Shown here: positions 1 to 11,523 of the stretch, piece after piece
How the letters are laid out: each line of letters starts with the position of its first letter
Position numbering within the stretch: the first letter of the stretch is position 1
Assembly: GCF_020509005.1 (NCBI RefSeq)
Contig: NC_063024.1
Coordinates: forward strand, 1,364,001 to 1,428,000
Direction of reading: 5' to 3'
From: Fulvia fulva
Taxonomy: Eukaryota; Ascomycota; Dothideomycetes; Mycosphaerellales; Mycosphaerellaceae
Length of the DNA: 64,000 nt
Position numbers and translations under genes: made by a program
Notes under the pieces: generated by a model
What the model saw: the letters and a program-made list of their open reading frames with translations, nothing else
What the model was told of the DNA's origin: nothing
Databases searched by the model: none

Positions 1-2535
1 CACCTTTAGGAGGTCCTTCTTAGCTAAATTTTCGAGATTCGATACCTATTCGATATTAGGAAGTCGAGAATATCTAGAAGAGATAGTCCGGGCCGAGTAA
101 GGGAAAAGCTCTAAGGAACAGGATATAAAGGAGTTTATCTATCTCTTCGTAGCCTCTAGTAACCTAATTAATTCCGAAGACCTCGATAACAGCTCCCGTA
201 GCTGTCTTCTACTTTAGTGGCTCCTAGAGTCAGTTACTAAGGCAGTTTATAAGAAATGTAGGCTCTATCTAAAGTAGCCTAAGAAGTTTTAGCGCTTTTA
301 AAAGATACTAGACGAGGCGACAATTATTGCTAATAGTAAAGAAGGATAGAAGGCCGTATATACGGACTTTCTACTTACTTTACTATAGCTTTATCGGTCA
401 GTTATAAAGTAGATGCCGCGCTTAATCCCTAAGATTAATATACTTAACGAACTAGCTATTTCCGCTACTATCGACGATGACCTTATTTAGAAAATAGTAG
501 AAATAAGTATTCGGGCTTACTAACGAGGTCGCGCGGCGGAGGTCAGATCCTTTAACCCTAGTAAAAATCAAAGGTCTATATAACTAGAAAACCCCGATCG
601 CGTGCCTAAACTATAGGTTTACTTAATATAGCGCCCGTAGTTATAGAACCGCGAGCAGTCTAAAGCGCTTAATAGGTACTATTATAACTATAGTAGTACG
701 GAATATTAGGCTAATAGGTACCCCGCGATACTATTCCTTACCTTATAAGGGTATGTCTTTTTAGCGACGAATAACTAGTAGTACCTAGGAAAGAAGACCG
801 ATCTAAATCCCCCTAAGTTTAACTTCCGACGGGACTATAGCAAACCTAAGCTCCTTTATATACTTCCGTAGCTTAAGGAACACTATAGCCCGATTCTATT
901 TAATAAGGACATGAAAATCCCTACGCTTCGGAAATAATAGATAGGTCGAGATTATACTAGTATCTTAAGCGTAAAGCTTCCTAACTACTCTAAACCTCTA
1001 CCTAATAACCGATACCTTATAGAATACGGCCCTTAAGATGTTAGATCTAGGTAGTAACTAACGGCCGCTAGTAGTTACTAGATCTAGTTTAAGGAAGAAG
1101 AAGAACCGGCTCTATAAGGGTATAGGATTATAAACTACGACGAGTTTAAGGTTAAGGCCTACCTAATCTAGAGTAACAAATCTCGAGGCAAAGCTCTAGT
1201 AGGAATTATAAAGAACCCGAACCCTCGAACTAGGTCTAGTATATAGGTATTAAGGGTACGAGCCGAGGCCGCTAAAGCTATATAATAAGAACTCGAAGAA
1301 GAGATCCGGTAGGAAGAACTCGGTTAGTAGGAGGTAGAGATAATTAGAGACGCCGGTTCTAGGGCTAGTAGAAGCTAGTTAACGGTAGCCTTAGGGGAGA
1401 CTCTTAGAAGGACACCTAAGCCTCGAGCTAAGTTAAGGCCTACGCCCTCGGAACAGCCGGTAGGGCCTATTAATACCCTATTCGTAGTGAATATATTAGG
1501 GGCGGAGTGTTCTAATAATACGGCGCGTCGATATCGATAAGAAGGTATAACGAAGCTAAAACCTAAGCCTATAGACACGACTGTCTTCGACTACTTTAAG
1601 AATTACCGCGGCCCCGTATTATAATAAAGAGAAAATGTCCTCGACCTTAGCCCGTATTCGAAGAAATTACTAGGACTACTAGGAAACTACTAATACTTAA
1701 GCGCTAAGGTGACTACTAACGCTCTAGGAGAGTAGGTTATTATAAATATATACTCCGTATAGGGCGACTAGTATACGGAGATCCTGAAATAGGGCTAGAT
1801 TAATAGGTAGGCTTAGAAACGAGACGTAGGGTTATATAGACCCGGTATTAGGATACCGTATATATTTACTATATATAAGCGTAAAGCTAATAAGAAAAGA
1901 CCTATTAACGCGAGCGTTTACGAGAGGCCTTAGTCGAAAGTAGATAGTAATATAGATTAGAAGCGGAAGGCCCTTTACTAGGAAAATCTAATACTAGTAG
2001 GGTAAGGCCCGTTCGATAGGAGGTATCTTATTAAAAAGTTCTCTAGTATCGAGCGCGGCTCGAGGATTATACCTAGAAGGCTCGCTAGTATTAAGGTTAG
2101 TATCGCTCTCTCGGCTAAGGAAAGACAAATGTTTAAAGAAATGCTCTTTAACCGAGAAGGTGTCCTAGCGTAGGATTTTAGCTATATACGGTAGATTAGA
2201 CATAATGTTATGCCTCCTTAGAAGATTATAACGATTACGTACAAACCGTAGTAGGCGCGGAACATTCGGTTATACCTAAGCTTACGAGCGATTATAGAAC
2301 AGATAATCCGCGCTCGAATTAAGAACAGAATTCTTAAGTATAGTCAAGGTACTTATACAAATACTTAGTTCTTAGTAGCGAAGAAGGTCGAGCTAAATAG
2401 TAAAGCTATACTATATAGGTTAATTGACTCCGCTACACTCTTAAACGAGGTGACGATAAGGGATACGAACATTCCCCTAGATACGAACGGGTTCTCGGAA
2501 GACTTTACTAGGTATAGAGTGGCCTCTTTAGTAGA
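1..2535 (+). mobile_element. Ty3/gypsy LTR retrotransposon, left part (gag to RT start), RIP-inactivated
   Basis: Read in the forward frame starting at base 3, the first 1.4 kb gives a gag-like protein interrupted almost only by TAG and TAA codons (for example LEEIVRAE, then a stop, then GKSSKEQD). Further right, around 2340-2535, the frame carries the start of a gypsy reverse transcriptase (FLVAKK, then the ASLVD block). The sequence is poor in CA and TG and rich in TA, which is the RIP signature: CAG and TGG codons have become TAG. The 5' LTR lies outside the window. The element is interrupted at 2535 by a copia insertion and resumes at 7800 in the same frame. Confidence 0.85.
2531..2535. 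repeat. Target site duplication GTAGA, left copy
   Basis: GTAGA immediately precedes the TGTTAAGAAC start of the copia 5' LTR. The same five bases follow the 3' LTR at 7795-7799. Five base pairs is the normal duplication length for Ty1/copia integrases. Confidence 0.93.
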
Positions 2536-2769
2536 TGTTAAGAACATACAGGCCGTAGGACAAGCATATAGGTGTGGGTATGTCATATAACTAGATCACA
2601 TAATTAGGGTTTGCTAGCCTATAGGCTAGCAAACATCCGGACACCTAGTATCTACCTACACTAATACTAGCGATACTATATATAGATACACACTATCCTA
2701 TTAGGTCCTTCTTCGTCTTTCGTATAATCTGCCGTCTTCTACTACTACGTAACTCGTACCTATTTAACA
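2536..2769 (+). repeat. Copia 5' LTR, 234 bp
   Basis: Starts TGTTAAGAAC and ends TTTAACA, the TG...CA termini of LTRs. It aligns end to end with 7561-7794 at identical length; the visible differences are mostly C/T and G/A changes, as RIP would make. Confidence 0.93.
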
Positions 2770-2783
2770 GGTTATAAGCCCGG
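2770..2783 (+). other. Copia primer binding site, tRNA-iMet anticodon-arm (half-tRNA) type
   Basis: The bases right after the 5' LTR read GGTTATAAGCCC. The complement of the anticodon arm of eukaryotic initiator tRNA-Met (GGGCTCATAACC) is GGTTATGAGCCC. There is one difference, TG to TA, which is the RIP change. Priming from an internal tRNA-iMet fragment is known for Drosophila copia; applying it here is inference. Confidence 0.6.
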
Positions 2784-3218
2784 GTTAGTAACTCGGTGTT
2801 TCACCCTCGACAAAGTCGTATTAGAGTTATTCCTCTTTAGAACAAAAGGAAGGCAGACTAGAGGCCGCACCCGCATTATATAGGAAGCTACAGCCGTGCT
2901 ATAGGTGCATATAAGACGTGAAAGAGCCTAGTGAGGCACTGTTAGACTCCGAGTCAGGGAGCCTATGCCAATACCTTAGACAAGTGGGCGAGCTTACTAA
3001 GAAGAGTCGCTCTCCGGACATCGCGTTCGTATCGACTAACTATTCATTCTGAGAGAGCCGTAGTGTCTTAGAAACCCCCTCTGCTGAGAGAGTTACGCTA
3101 CAGTGTCTCAGCACCAATATCAACCTCGCGTTCGGTTTATCCTATTTCGATCCGATCGCGTACGACCGAATACATCCTGTTACCTGAGGGCAGCCAACCT
3201 GTCCCTCAACTTACAAAA

Positions 3219-3869
3219 ATGGAGAACGAGACTGGGTTTACAAGAAAGAGAGCAGCACCTCTTCTGACAAGAGAGAACCACGAACCATGGTTCAAGCTGA
3301 TAAGAATACACCTGGTATCAAAGCAGGTTGACTGGGTCCTCGAGGACATCATTACGGACATTCCCGCTACAACCCTAGCGATACCCTCTACATCATCGGA
3401 GTCATCCCTTCCTTTGGATCAAGCGATAAGGAAGGCATCGTACAGACGGCACAATGCAACGGCCCTGTATGAGATGTACATCTGTCTGTCGACAGATGAC
3501 CAAGAGATGACATACGAGATCCGGCATACGAAGGAGTTGTGGGAATGGGCTGAAGCCAAATACAAGAGAAGACTTCTCGCTACTAGAAGAAGTTTGCTTC
3601 AGCAATACACCAATTTCGTGATGACAGAGGACCAGTCAATAGATGACGCCTGGCAGGAGCTTAGCTCAATTGCAAGGAGGGCTGTTTCAATCTCGCCTCA
3701 GTTCCAAGACATCAAGACTGAGGACAGAAAGATCCAGCAACTCTTAGCAGCTCTGCCAGACTCATTTGGCTCAATTCGCGATGCAATTGATGCCCAGGTG
3801 AATCTCTCACCACAAGACATTCTTGCAATCCTTAGGGAGAAGCAAGAATCAATGATGTCCTCAAGGTGA
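3219..3869 (+). pseudogene. Copia gag polyprotein, N-terminal part (UBN2-like gag)
   Basis: This is a 216-residue open frame with a gag-polypeptide of LTR copia type: WFKLIRIHLVSKQVDWVLED near the start, then the LWEWAEAKY and QQYTNFVMTEDQSIDDAWQELS segments typical of copia gag. The frame ends at TGA, and the downstream protease part continues in another frame from 3866, overlapping by four bases. In intact copia elements gag and pol are one frame, so a small indel has probably split it. Unlike the LTRs and the right half, this stretch has normal CA and TG content, so RIP hardly touched it. Confidence 0.85.
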
Positions 3870-5140
3870 TGACGGACCTTACAAAGCAGATGAAGGAGAG
3901 CCGCAAGCCAAAGGCCTCCTCTAGTAAGCCTGCAAGGGCCTATGCGACCCAGGAAGACGCATCAGACTCTGAGATACCATCAGAAGATGATGATGTTGAT
4001 GAGGTTGCCCATTCCACTGTAGAAGCTAAAGGCAAGTACCCCTCGTCCGAGTGGTTACTTGACTCTTGTGCATCATCACATATGACTGACCAAGATTCAC
4101 TATTCAGGACACTGAAGCCTCTTCAAAAGAGGAAGTGGATCAAGGTTGGGGGTGGCTATCTACAAGCTACACATATAGGAAGTGCAGTAATGGGTGGTCC
4201 TTCTGGAAAGCAAATTGTCTTAGAAAATGTCCTGTTTGTTCCTGGCCTTGGAGTTAGTCTTGTTTCGTGGAATCAGTTCAGCTAACAGTTTGCTGTCCAA
4301 CCACCCAGTTTCACCCTAAAATCCTTGTCTGGTAAACCCGTTGTCCAGACCAAACTTCGAGGAGGAGTACCGTTTATCCACTCGATCTCGGAAATTCTTG
4401 AGCCACAGCATGCTGGCATACTCTCTTAAGAACGTGACGGTACCGCTATAGCTAACACTGAGTCCGAAGATCAGTGGGAGCTATGGCATAGAAGATGTGC
4501 ACACCTTGGCAAGGGACTGCTAAGAAACCTGCATAGAGTCACTGACAAGAAAGATCCCATTCCTGTTCCTTCTGAACACTAGAATTGCAAGGTCTGCTCC
4601 CCTGCAAACATGAGGAAGTTCAAAGGACCTGCCACAGAGAGGAAAGGGGAGAGGCTGGCCCTCATCTCCATTGACATCTGTGGGCCTTTTCAGGGCGCAG
4701 TCTCTAGGCTAGGATACAAATATTGGCTTGAGATTGTAGACAACTTCTCTAGGAAGAAGTGGGTAATCCCTTTGAAGGCCAGGAGCGACGCTCCTACAGC
4801 CCTACGGGATTGGAAGGTCCAGGTAGAACGGCAGTCAAGGTGCTTTCTGTCTACGATCCGCAGTGATGGTACAAAGGAAATTCTCGCCTTGCTAAAAGAG
4901 TAGGAGAAGGAGTTTGGCACTCAGATAGACACAACTGATGCCTACAACTCTCTTCAGAATGGACCTGTAGAAAGGTCAATTCAAGCCTCTAAGAACACAG
5001 TCCGGGCTATGCTTAAAGACTCTAGCATACCAGTTGAGTTCTGGCCAGAAGCTTTGTAAGCACAGACTGTGATTAGAAACAGACTGCCTAATGGTCCGAT
5101 CATTGATGGTATTGCTCTTTCACCAGAAGAAGCCTTTACT
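3866..5140 (+). pseudogene. Copia protease, GAG-pre-integrase and integrase core, broken
   Basis: The 3866-4285 frame contains the aspartic protease site WLLDSCASSHMTD, with the catalytic Asp in a D-S-C-A context, and VLFVPGLGVSLVS. After a TAA the same frame continues with the GAG-pre-integrase zinc region (LWHRRCAHLGKGLLRNL, then CKVC). The integrase core follows at 4610-5060: SIDICGPFQG with the first catalytic Asp, then NGPVERSIQASKNTVRAML and FWPEAL before a stop. There are only a few stops (about 4284, 4428, 4580, 4901, 5056), so this is light damage compared with the region to the right. Confidence 0.88.
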
Positions 5141-6029
5141 GGCTAAGTACCGTCAGTCGACCATTTCCGCGTCTAGGGATACAAAGCTGTGGTCTATATA
5201 GACCTAAGAGCCCAACCTCAAGGCTTGAGGAGAGACAAGTTGATGAACCGAGGAAAAGAAGCCGTGTTTATAGGCTACTTAGAAAACACTACAAAATAAT
5301 AGCTGTTCTAGGATCCCGACATAAAAGCTATAAAAGCGTATAGTCACGTCGACTAGTTTAAGAATAAGAAGGGGGGAGATATAGATCTTAGTATCACCTT
5401 CACTAACTAGCCGAGTCGAGCGCCACAGCGTAATCCTATTAGGAGGAAGCCCTTTAGGGCGAAATTTTCCGATAGGGGATTATTAGAAACACCGTTACGA
5501 AGGCTAGGAGAAAATATTGAGGCGGTTTTAACACTGTCGAAGGCCGATAACGGTGGATCTATACAGAACCTACCCGAGTTATTAACACTATAGCAACCGC
5601 TGTCTATACAACTTCCCCCTCCCCTAAAGGACATTAGGGAATACTAGAAGTTTGGAGATTAGGGTACTCTAATAAAAGAAAAAAAAGATGTCGTTCAGTT
5701 CGACCTATCTAAACACCTAGCGCCACCTCAGGTTGTAGGCAATAAGAGGTTAAGGGGGGACGGAGATGATAACTCTAAAGAGTATAAGGCTAAATACTAT
5801 AAGGCTCTTATCGCCTAGATGTTCCATCTAGACCCTACAATGAGCTAGGTAGAGGAGATTCTAAACGACGTAGAAGAACATGCATTTGCTGCTATTAGGC
5901 AGGCTATAGCCTATTAGCAGGAAGTGCTAATCTCAAAGTCCTATAAGGCAGCCGTAGGAGACCCCGAATAGGGATATATATAGAGAGAGGCAATCGAGAA
6001 CGAACTTATTGCCTTAGTAAGCAACAATA

Positions 6030-7230
6030 CCTAGGAAGCAGTTGTACCGCCAAAGGGTGCGAATCTAATTACTTCTAGGTAGGTCTTTGATGTGAAAAGA
6101 ATGATTAGTAGAGCTATTAAGAAGTTCAAGGCAAGACTAGTTATAAGAGGGTTTTTATAGAAATATAGGGTTGACTTCGAAGAGACCTTTGCACCTACTA
6201 TTAGACATAATACTCTCCGAGTATTCATAGTAGTAGTATATGAGAGAGATCTCGAGATGCACCTAGTAGATGTGAATAATGCTTTTACCTAAAGCAGCCT
6301 CCTTAAAGACATCTATATAATCCTACCCCTAGGAGTTAAAGAACCTCTAAACATAGTGTTTAAGGTCCTACGAAGCCTTTATAGGCTTAAGCAAGTAGCT
6401 AGAGACTAGAACAAGCTCTATGTTACGAAGCTAGAGAAGATTAGATTTACCTAGTCCTAGGTAGATCTATACCTACTTATCTATACGGATAGAGACCTTA
6501 TAGTCCTTACCTATATAGATAATTTACCTATTATAGCTCCGAGGCTGTTAGATATTTAGTAGTTTAAGGCTAAGCTTAGAAAAGTGTTTAAGATTAAAGA
6601 TCTTAGTAAACCTACGAAGATCCTTAGAATAAGGATTATAAGAGACAGGTCCTAAGGTACTTTAAAGCTTGATTAAGGACACTATGTCCACGCTAACTTA
6701 GCCAAGATAAACATAGCTAGAGAGAAGGCTACGCTAACCTACTTACCTATAGAGAGCTACGAGCATTTAGTACCTACGGTACCTATAGATAAGAGGTGCA
6801 ATAAACAGGATTACTAGAGCTATAATAGTATCTAGATGTGGCCAATAATAATAACAAGGCCAGACTTAGCATTCCCCCTTAGAAGAATTAGCTCATATGT
6901 TGCTAATCCCTCGTAGTAGTATATAAAGGCTTTGAAGAAGCTCTCCCGATACCTACGGTCGTACCTAGACCTAGGTCTTATATATAGAAAGGGAGGGGGC
7001 AATCTCTAGGGATACTCGGACTCTAACTACGCTATAGACAAAGTGGATAGAGTCTCAATTCTAGGATACGTATAGTTCCTTTATAGATCACCTATGTCCT
7101 AGATAAGTAGGAAGCAGAAGTCTATTATAACATTAATAATAGAAGCTGATTTTATAGCTATAAACGTAGCCGCAAAGTAGTCACAATTTCTTACTACTGT
7201 CCTTAGGGAAATGGGGTGCCTAGAACTAGT
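6030..7230 (+). pseudogene. Copia reverse transcriptase and RNase H, heavily RIP-mutated
   Basis: Forward translation gives recognisable copia RT blocks separated by TAG stops: KARLVIRGF, FEETFAPTIR, MHLVDVNNAFT, VLRSLYRLKQ and LTYIDN (the RT catalytic block, normally YVDD). Near 7015 the RNase H domain begins with GYSDSNYA and continues through SRKQKSI and IEADFIA. The density of stops and the loss of CA/TG contrast with the left half of the same element. Confidence 0.85.
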
Positions 7231-7560
7231 AGGAAAGAGCTCTTTCTAGCCGAGTATAAGGGTAAGCCGGGGTACTGTTGACGAGCTAAGGCCAGTCAAG
7301 CTTATAGGTAACAACCAAGCCGCTTTAACACTTGTTAAAGATGCCTATATGTATAAAAGGTCAAAGTATATTGATGTTGCGTATAACTATGTCAGACATC
7401 TCTAGTAGTAGAAGAAGATTATAGTTAACTACTACTATATAAAGGACATAGCTACTAATAGGTTAATAAAGCCCCTTAATAGCTAGTAGTTCTAAAACTT
7501 TATAAGGCAGCTCTAGCTTACGTAAAGGGATTGTAGGAGACTATATAGCCTAAGTAGGAG

Positions 7561-7794
7561 TGTTGAGAACATATAGGCCGTAGGATAAGCATATAGGTAT
7601 AGGTATATTATGTGACTAGATCACGTAATTAGGGTTTACTAGCCTATAGGCTAGCAAACATCCGGACACCTAGCATCTACCTATACTAACACTAGCGATA
7701 CTATATATAGATACACGCTATCCTATTAGGTCCTTCTTCGTCTTTCGTATAATCCGCCGTCTTCTACTACTACGTAACTCGTACCTATTTAATA
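7561..7794 (+). repeat. Copia 3' LTR, 234 bp
   Basis: Starts TGTTGAGAAC and ends TTTAATA (ancestral CA end changed to TA). It is the same length as the 5' LTR and collinear with it, and is followed directly by the GTAGA duplication. Confidence 0.93.
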
Positions 7795-7799
7795 GTAGA
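7795..7799. repeat. Target site duplication GTAGA, right copy
   Basis: GTAGA directly follows the 3' LTR and matches 2531-2535. The gypsy RT frame resumes here with LFSGYD. Confidence 0.93.
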
Positions 7800-10700
7800 C
7801 TTGTTTTCGGGGTACGACTAGATTACGCTTAACGAAAGTAGCCGAGACTTAACGGCCTTTATAACGCCTCTTAGGCTTATACGGTATATAACGTTACTAT
7901 AGGGTACGACGAACTTAGTTACTTAGTTCGTACGGGCAGTAACTAAGGTGTTAATAGACTATATTTCTTACCGAGTAAAACTATTTCTTAACGATATCGG
8001 CGTAAAAGGTCCTACTAAGGACTATAGTAACGCTAAGGTAGAGCCTAGCCTTCGACGATAGGTCGTAGAACATATTATGTCCCTTAATCTTATTCTTACG
8101 GACCTAGAGAGGGCCGGAGCGGTAGTCGTAGGGGAGAAGTCGTAGTGGCTTTATAAGACCCTAAAGATCGTAGGCTATATTACTAGCCCGAGCGGCCGCT
8201 ATCTAGATCCTAAGGTAGTAGCTAAGATCTTGAACTAGCTGTCCCTAAAGTACGTAAAGGACGTTCGAGTGTATATTAGGATCTATATTTACTTCCGGAT
8301 TTAGGTCCCCTAGTTCGTAATTGTCGCTCGGCTAATATATAAGCTTTTGAGGAAGGACGTCGAGTTTGTCTAGACTAAGAATAAGTAGTTCTCGAAAGAG
8401 AACCTAGTAAGATTCTTAGTAATAGCACTAGCGTTAGTAACTATCTCCTACGCCCTAGAAGCTAGTAGGATCTTCGTTTCTATTAATACGAGTAGTATTA
8501 GGTAGGGTTATATAATATCGTAGGAATTACTAGATAATACTCGACGAAGATACCCGGTAAGGTATAAGAGCGGTACCTAGAACGTAAACGAGGCTAAGTA
8601 CGATATAGGAAAGCGGGAGTGCCTCGGAGTACTAAAGGGCCTTAAGAAGGTATAGCGCTACCTCGTAGGAGTAGACTTTATCCTCGAAGTTAATACTAAA
8701 ACGCTAGTATAGTAGTTAAATCGGCTAGTATCCGATATTCTAAACTCTATAATAGTAAGGTAGGTTACTTAGATCCGGCTATTTACCTTTAAAGTAAGGC
8801 ATATCGATAGGAAGAAGCACTCCGGACCGGATATACTGTCTCGTAAACTACCTATAGCTAAGGAGCTTACGGAACCTAACGATAATATTAATAAGATAAT
8901 TAACGACAAATTCTTCCGTTACGCCGAGCTAATTAACACTTTCCCTATTATTCTAGAGCGTGAACGACTCCTCGAACCCTAGTATAGTGACAATTCCGAG
9001 CTTATAGCTTATATTCTAGTATATTAAACACGACCGGAAGGGGTTACCCGGGCTAAGTATCGAAACCTCGTTAAGAAGAGTCCTCGGTACTACTTAAGAG
9101 ATAGGCTCTTATTTTATTAGCGGCGAAGGGTGCACCGATATAGCTAGTAGTAGACGATAATAATACTTAGAAAGAGATCGTAATATACTATTACGAAAAG
9201 TATAGTTACCGGAGTATAAGCTAGTATATAATCTTGTTACTAGCCGGTATTACTAGGAGGGCTACTTCTCCGACGTATCGAATTAGGTAAGGACTTATAC
9301 TCCTTATAACTTTTGCGAAGGCAACTAGAGAGTAGGAGAAATATACTTATCGACTTAGTAGGTTATAGGAGAGAGGTAGTACTACGATCCTATCTACGTA
9401 TATAGAAACGGGTACTTACTTATCGCCCGAGAAGCTTTAAGTAGGTAGATTAAGGCGAAGGTCGTACGGAAGCCTCTAAATTCGCGGGTAATTACTAAGT
9501 TCCTATACGAGATAGTATTTAGCCGGTATAGATACTACTATAAGATTGTACTTAATAATGCTAGTATTAACGAAGGGGAGGTAGAGAGGATGCTTATTAG
9601 TATAGGTATTAAGTATATCCGGATCTTACCCTACTATCTATAGTTAAATATAACTATAGAAGTAGGACATCGACCTATTCTAGCTATATTAGCTAAGCTT
9701 ACTAAGAACACCTATAAGTCCTAGGAACGATAGATTACTACGGTGCTTTAGGCTAATAGAACTACGGTATCTAGAATTATAGGTATAACGCCGGCGGAGG
9801 TTCTATATAGCTATCGTACTATTCTCCCGATTAAGGTAGAATACCCGATATAGGCGAACTATAAATAGGGATCTATTAGATCAACGGAGGAGCTATTAGC
9901 TATTCGGGCGCGTTAGTTATAGGTACGGGACATAAGTCTTTAGGAGTTATAGTTACGAAGAGTAAGGCTTCGTGCCCTAAGTAAGGAATACTTCGATACT
10001 AAACGTAGTATTAACTTCTAGGTGTTCTAGGTCGGAGATCTTATAGTCAAGTTCGACAAGCCGTATAAGGATGACCTATCTAGAAAGATTAGGTACCGCT
10101 AGCTTAGGCCGTATCGTGTAGCTAAGGTGTACTCGGGGTTTAGTATATACGTCCTCGAAGAGCTTAATAGTACGAGGTTAAAGGGTATATAAGCCCGAGA
10201 GAACCTAAAGCTAATCCTATAGTTAAGACCGGACCCGGAGCTTGATCTTCCTAATACTAAAGACATTATAGCGCTAGAGGATAGGGTTAATGTCGAGAAT
10301 GTCGAAAAGGGCGATCTTCCGAATAAGAACAGACCTACTACGTCCGGATCTAACGACGAAGAGGATGACGATATACTTCTAATAGGTATTAATAGGGCTA
10401 CTACACTTCCGGAACTAGAATCTAAGCCGACGAGACTATAGGTACGGCCTTATAACCTTACTACGGAGGAGATAGCCAAATTCACTAGGATTTAGGCTAA
10501 AGGAGGGATAGGACTCTATTATTTCTTTTTCTTAGGCGTGAGGAGTTCACTTAGTGGTTTTGGTTTCTGACCTTAGTTTAACTAGCTTCTAATTCTAGTA
10601 CCTAGTTTCTAGCGTGCTTAACCGATTTCTAGGCTATATCCTTAATTTAAGAGTAGGCTTACTACGAAGACTAGACTTTAACTTAGCCTCCTTAGCCCTT

Positions 10701-10857
10701 ATAGAATGAACTTGCGATCTCCTTAATAACTCTAGACTAACTACTTAACTAGACGCCGGACCCGCCTTCTTTACGTATAACTTATAGGTATAGTTTCTTA
10801 GTCTATATTAGCGTAGCGGAGGTGAAACTAGGGACAGTTTTGTAATAGGGGAGGATA
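7800..10857 (+). mobile_element. Ty3/gypsy retrotransposon, right part (RT, RNase H, integrase), RIP-inactivated
   Basis: The frame resumes with LFSGYD and then a gypsy RT core (SRDLTAFITPL, FLNDIG where FLDD is expected). RNase H follows (KRECLGVLKGLKK, VDFILEVNTKTL). The integrase region at about 9300-9800 shows ASINEGEVERMLISIGI and GITPAEVLYSYRTILPIKVE; the C-terminal end includes VGDLIVKFDKPYK. RT before integrase defines Ty3/gypsy order. Stops are TAG throughout. The coding part ends near 10,500, followed by an untranslated spacer and a purine-rich tract (AATAGGGGAGGATA) at about 10,844-10,857 that fits a polypurine tract. Confidence 0.85.
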
Positions 10858-11356
10858 TATTAACGAGCTAAGGGCCCCTTTAGACCCTAAAATTTGCGCG
10901 TCGAATCTCGTTAACCTTTAACAGTTGATTACGTAGTAGGGATATATAGAGGTACTACTAAGATATATATAGTTAGGAGGCAACCTTAGTAGGAAGCTAG
11001 GATTTACGAACAAATATCTCTATAAGGTAAAAACACGGGAATCTAAGAATTTTAGATTTATTATCTTTTAGGATCTTAGTATATATTTTACGGCCCGCGG
11101 ACCGGCAAATATATATACCTACGCGTAAGCTATTCTAAGGTCACTAGGCGCGCCCTTACTTACTAGGGTAGTTAGTCGTCTATACTAGTCTATAGAAGTA
11201 GCTTAAAGCTATAGACCGGTAAGAGCTACTTACTATAGATATTACTTAACGAAATAAGTCGAATAACTACGAGCCTATTATCTTATAAATATATTATAAT
11301 AGGTAAAGCGGAAAGTTAGCTCTATAACGAACCGCCTATCTTTATTTAGTAGTATC
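10858..11356 (+). repeat. Probable gypsy 3' LTR, first part
   Basis: A sequence starting TATTAACGAGC follows the polypurine tract; with RIP reversed the start would be TG. The LTR is interrupted at 11,356 by a solo copia-type LTR and probably continues after 16,629. Its end cannot be fixed because the 5' LTR is outside the window. Confidence 0.5.
11352..11356. repeat. Target site duplication GTATC, left copy (solo LTR)
   Basis: GTATC precedes the solo LTR and is repeated at 16625-16629 after its end. Confidence 0.82.
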
Positions 11357-11523
11357 TATTAAGAATATATAGGCTAGTAGGGCGAAATATATAGGTCTAG
11401 TAGACCCGTACTTAGTTACGTAATCAGTAATTACGTGACTAGTATCTCCTAGCCCCGGGCTAGGAAACATCTAGACACCTATATCCTTAATATTATTACA
11501 CCTATAATACTTTTATATAGATA
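11357..11523 (+). repeat. Solo copia-type LTR, left piece
   Basis: Starts TATTAAGAATATATAGGC, which is the TGTTAAGAACATATAGGC start of the 2536 LTR after TG-to-TA and C-to-T changes. It also shares the ACATCTAGACACCTA block with the copia LTRs (ACATCCGGACACCTA). No internal copia sequence follows; the second piece is 5 kb away at 16540-16624, on the far side of the LINE. Confidence 0.82.
11505..11523. repeat. 19-bp LINE target site duplication, left copy
   Basis: TAATACTTTTATATAGATA occurs here and, identically, at 16521-16539. The two copies bracket the LINE and fall inside the solo LTR. Confidence 0.8.

Larger units (their letters stand above)
2536..7794 (+). mobile_element. Ty1/copia retrotransposon, full length (5259 bp), inactive, nested in the gypsy RT
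   Basis: The element has two 234-bp LTRs, a primer binding site, and domains in copia order: gag (3219-3869), aspartic protease, GAG-pre-integrase and integrase (3866-5140), reverse transcriptase and RNase H (about 6030-7230). Integrase before RT defines the copia order. The left half reads almost cleanly; from about 5150 rightwards TAG stops become dense. It sits in the gypsy RT: deleting the element plus one copy of GTAGA restores the gypsy frame across ASLVD and LFSGYD. It cannot be active because of stops in protease, integrase and RT. Confidence 0.95.
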
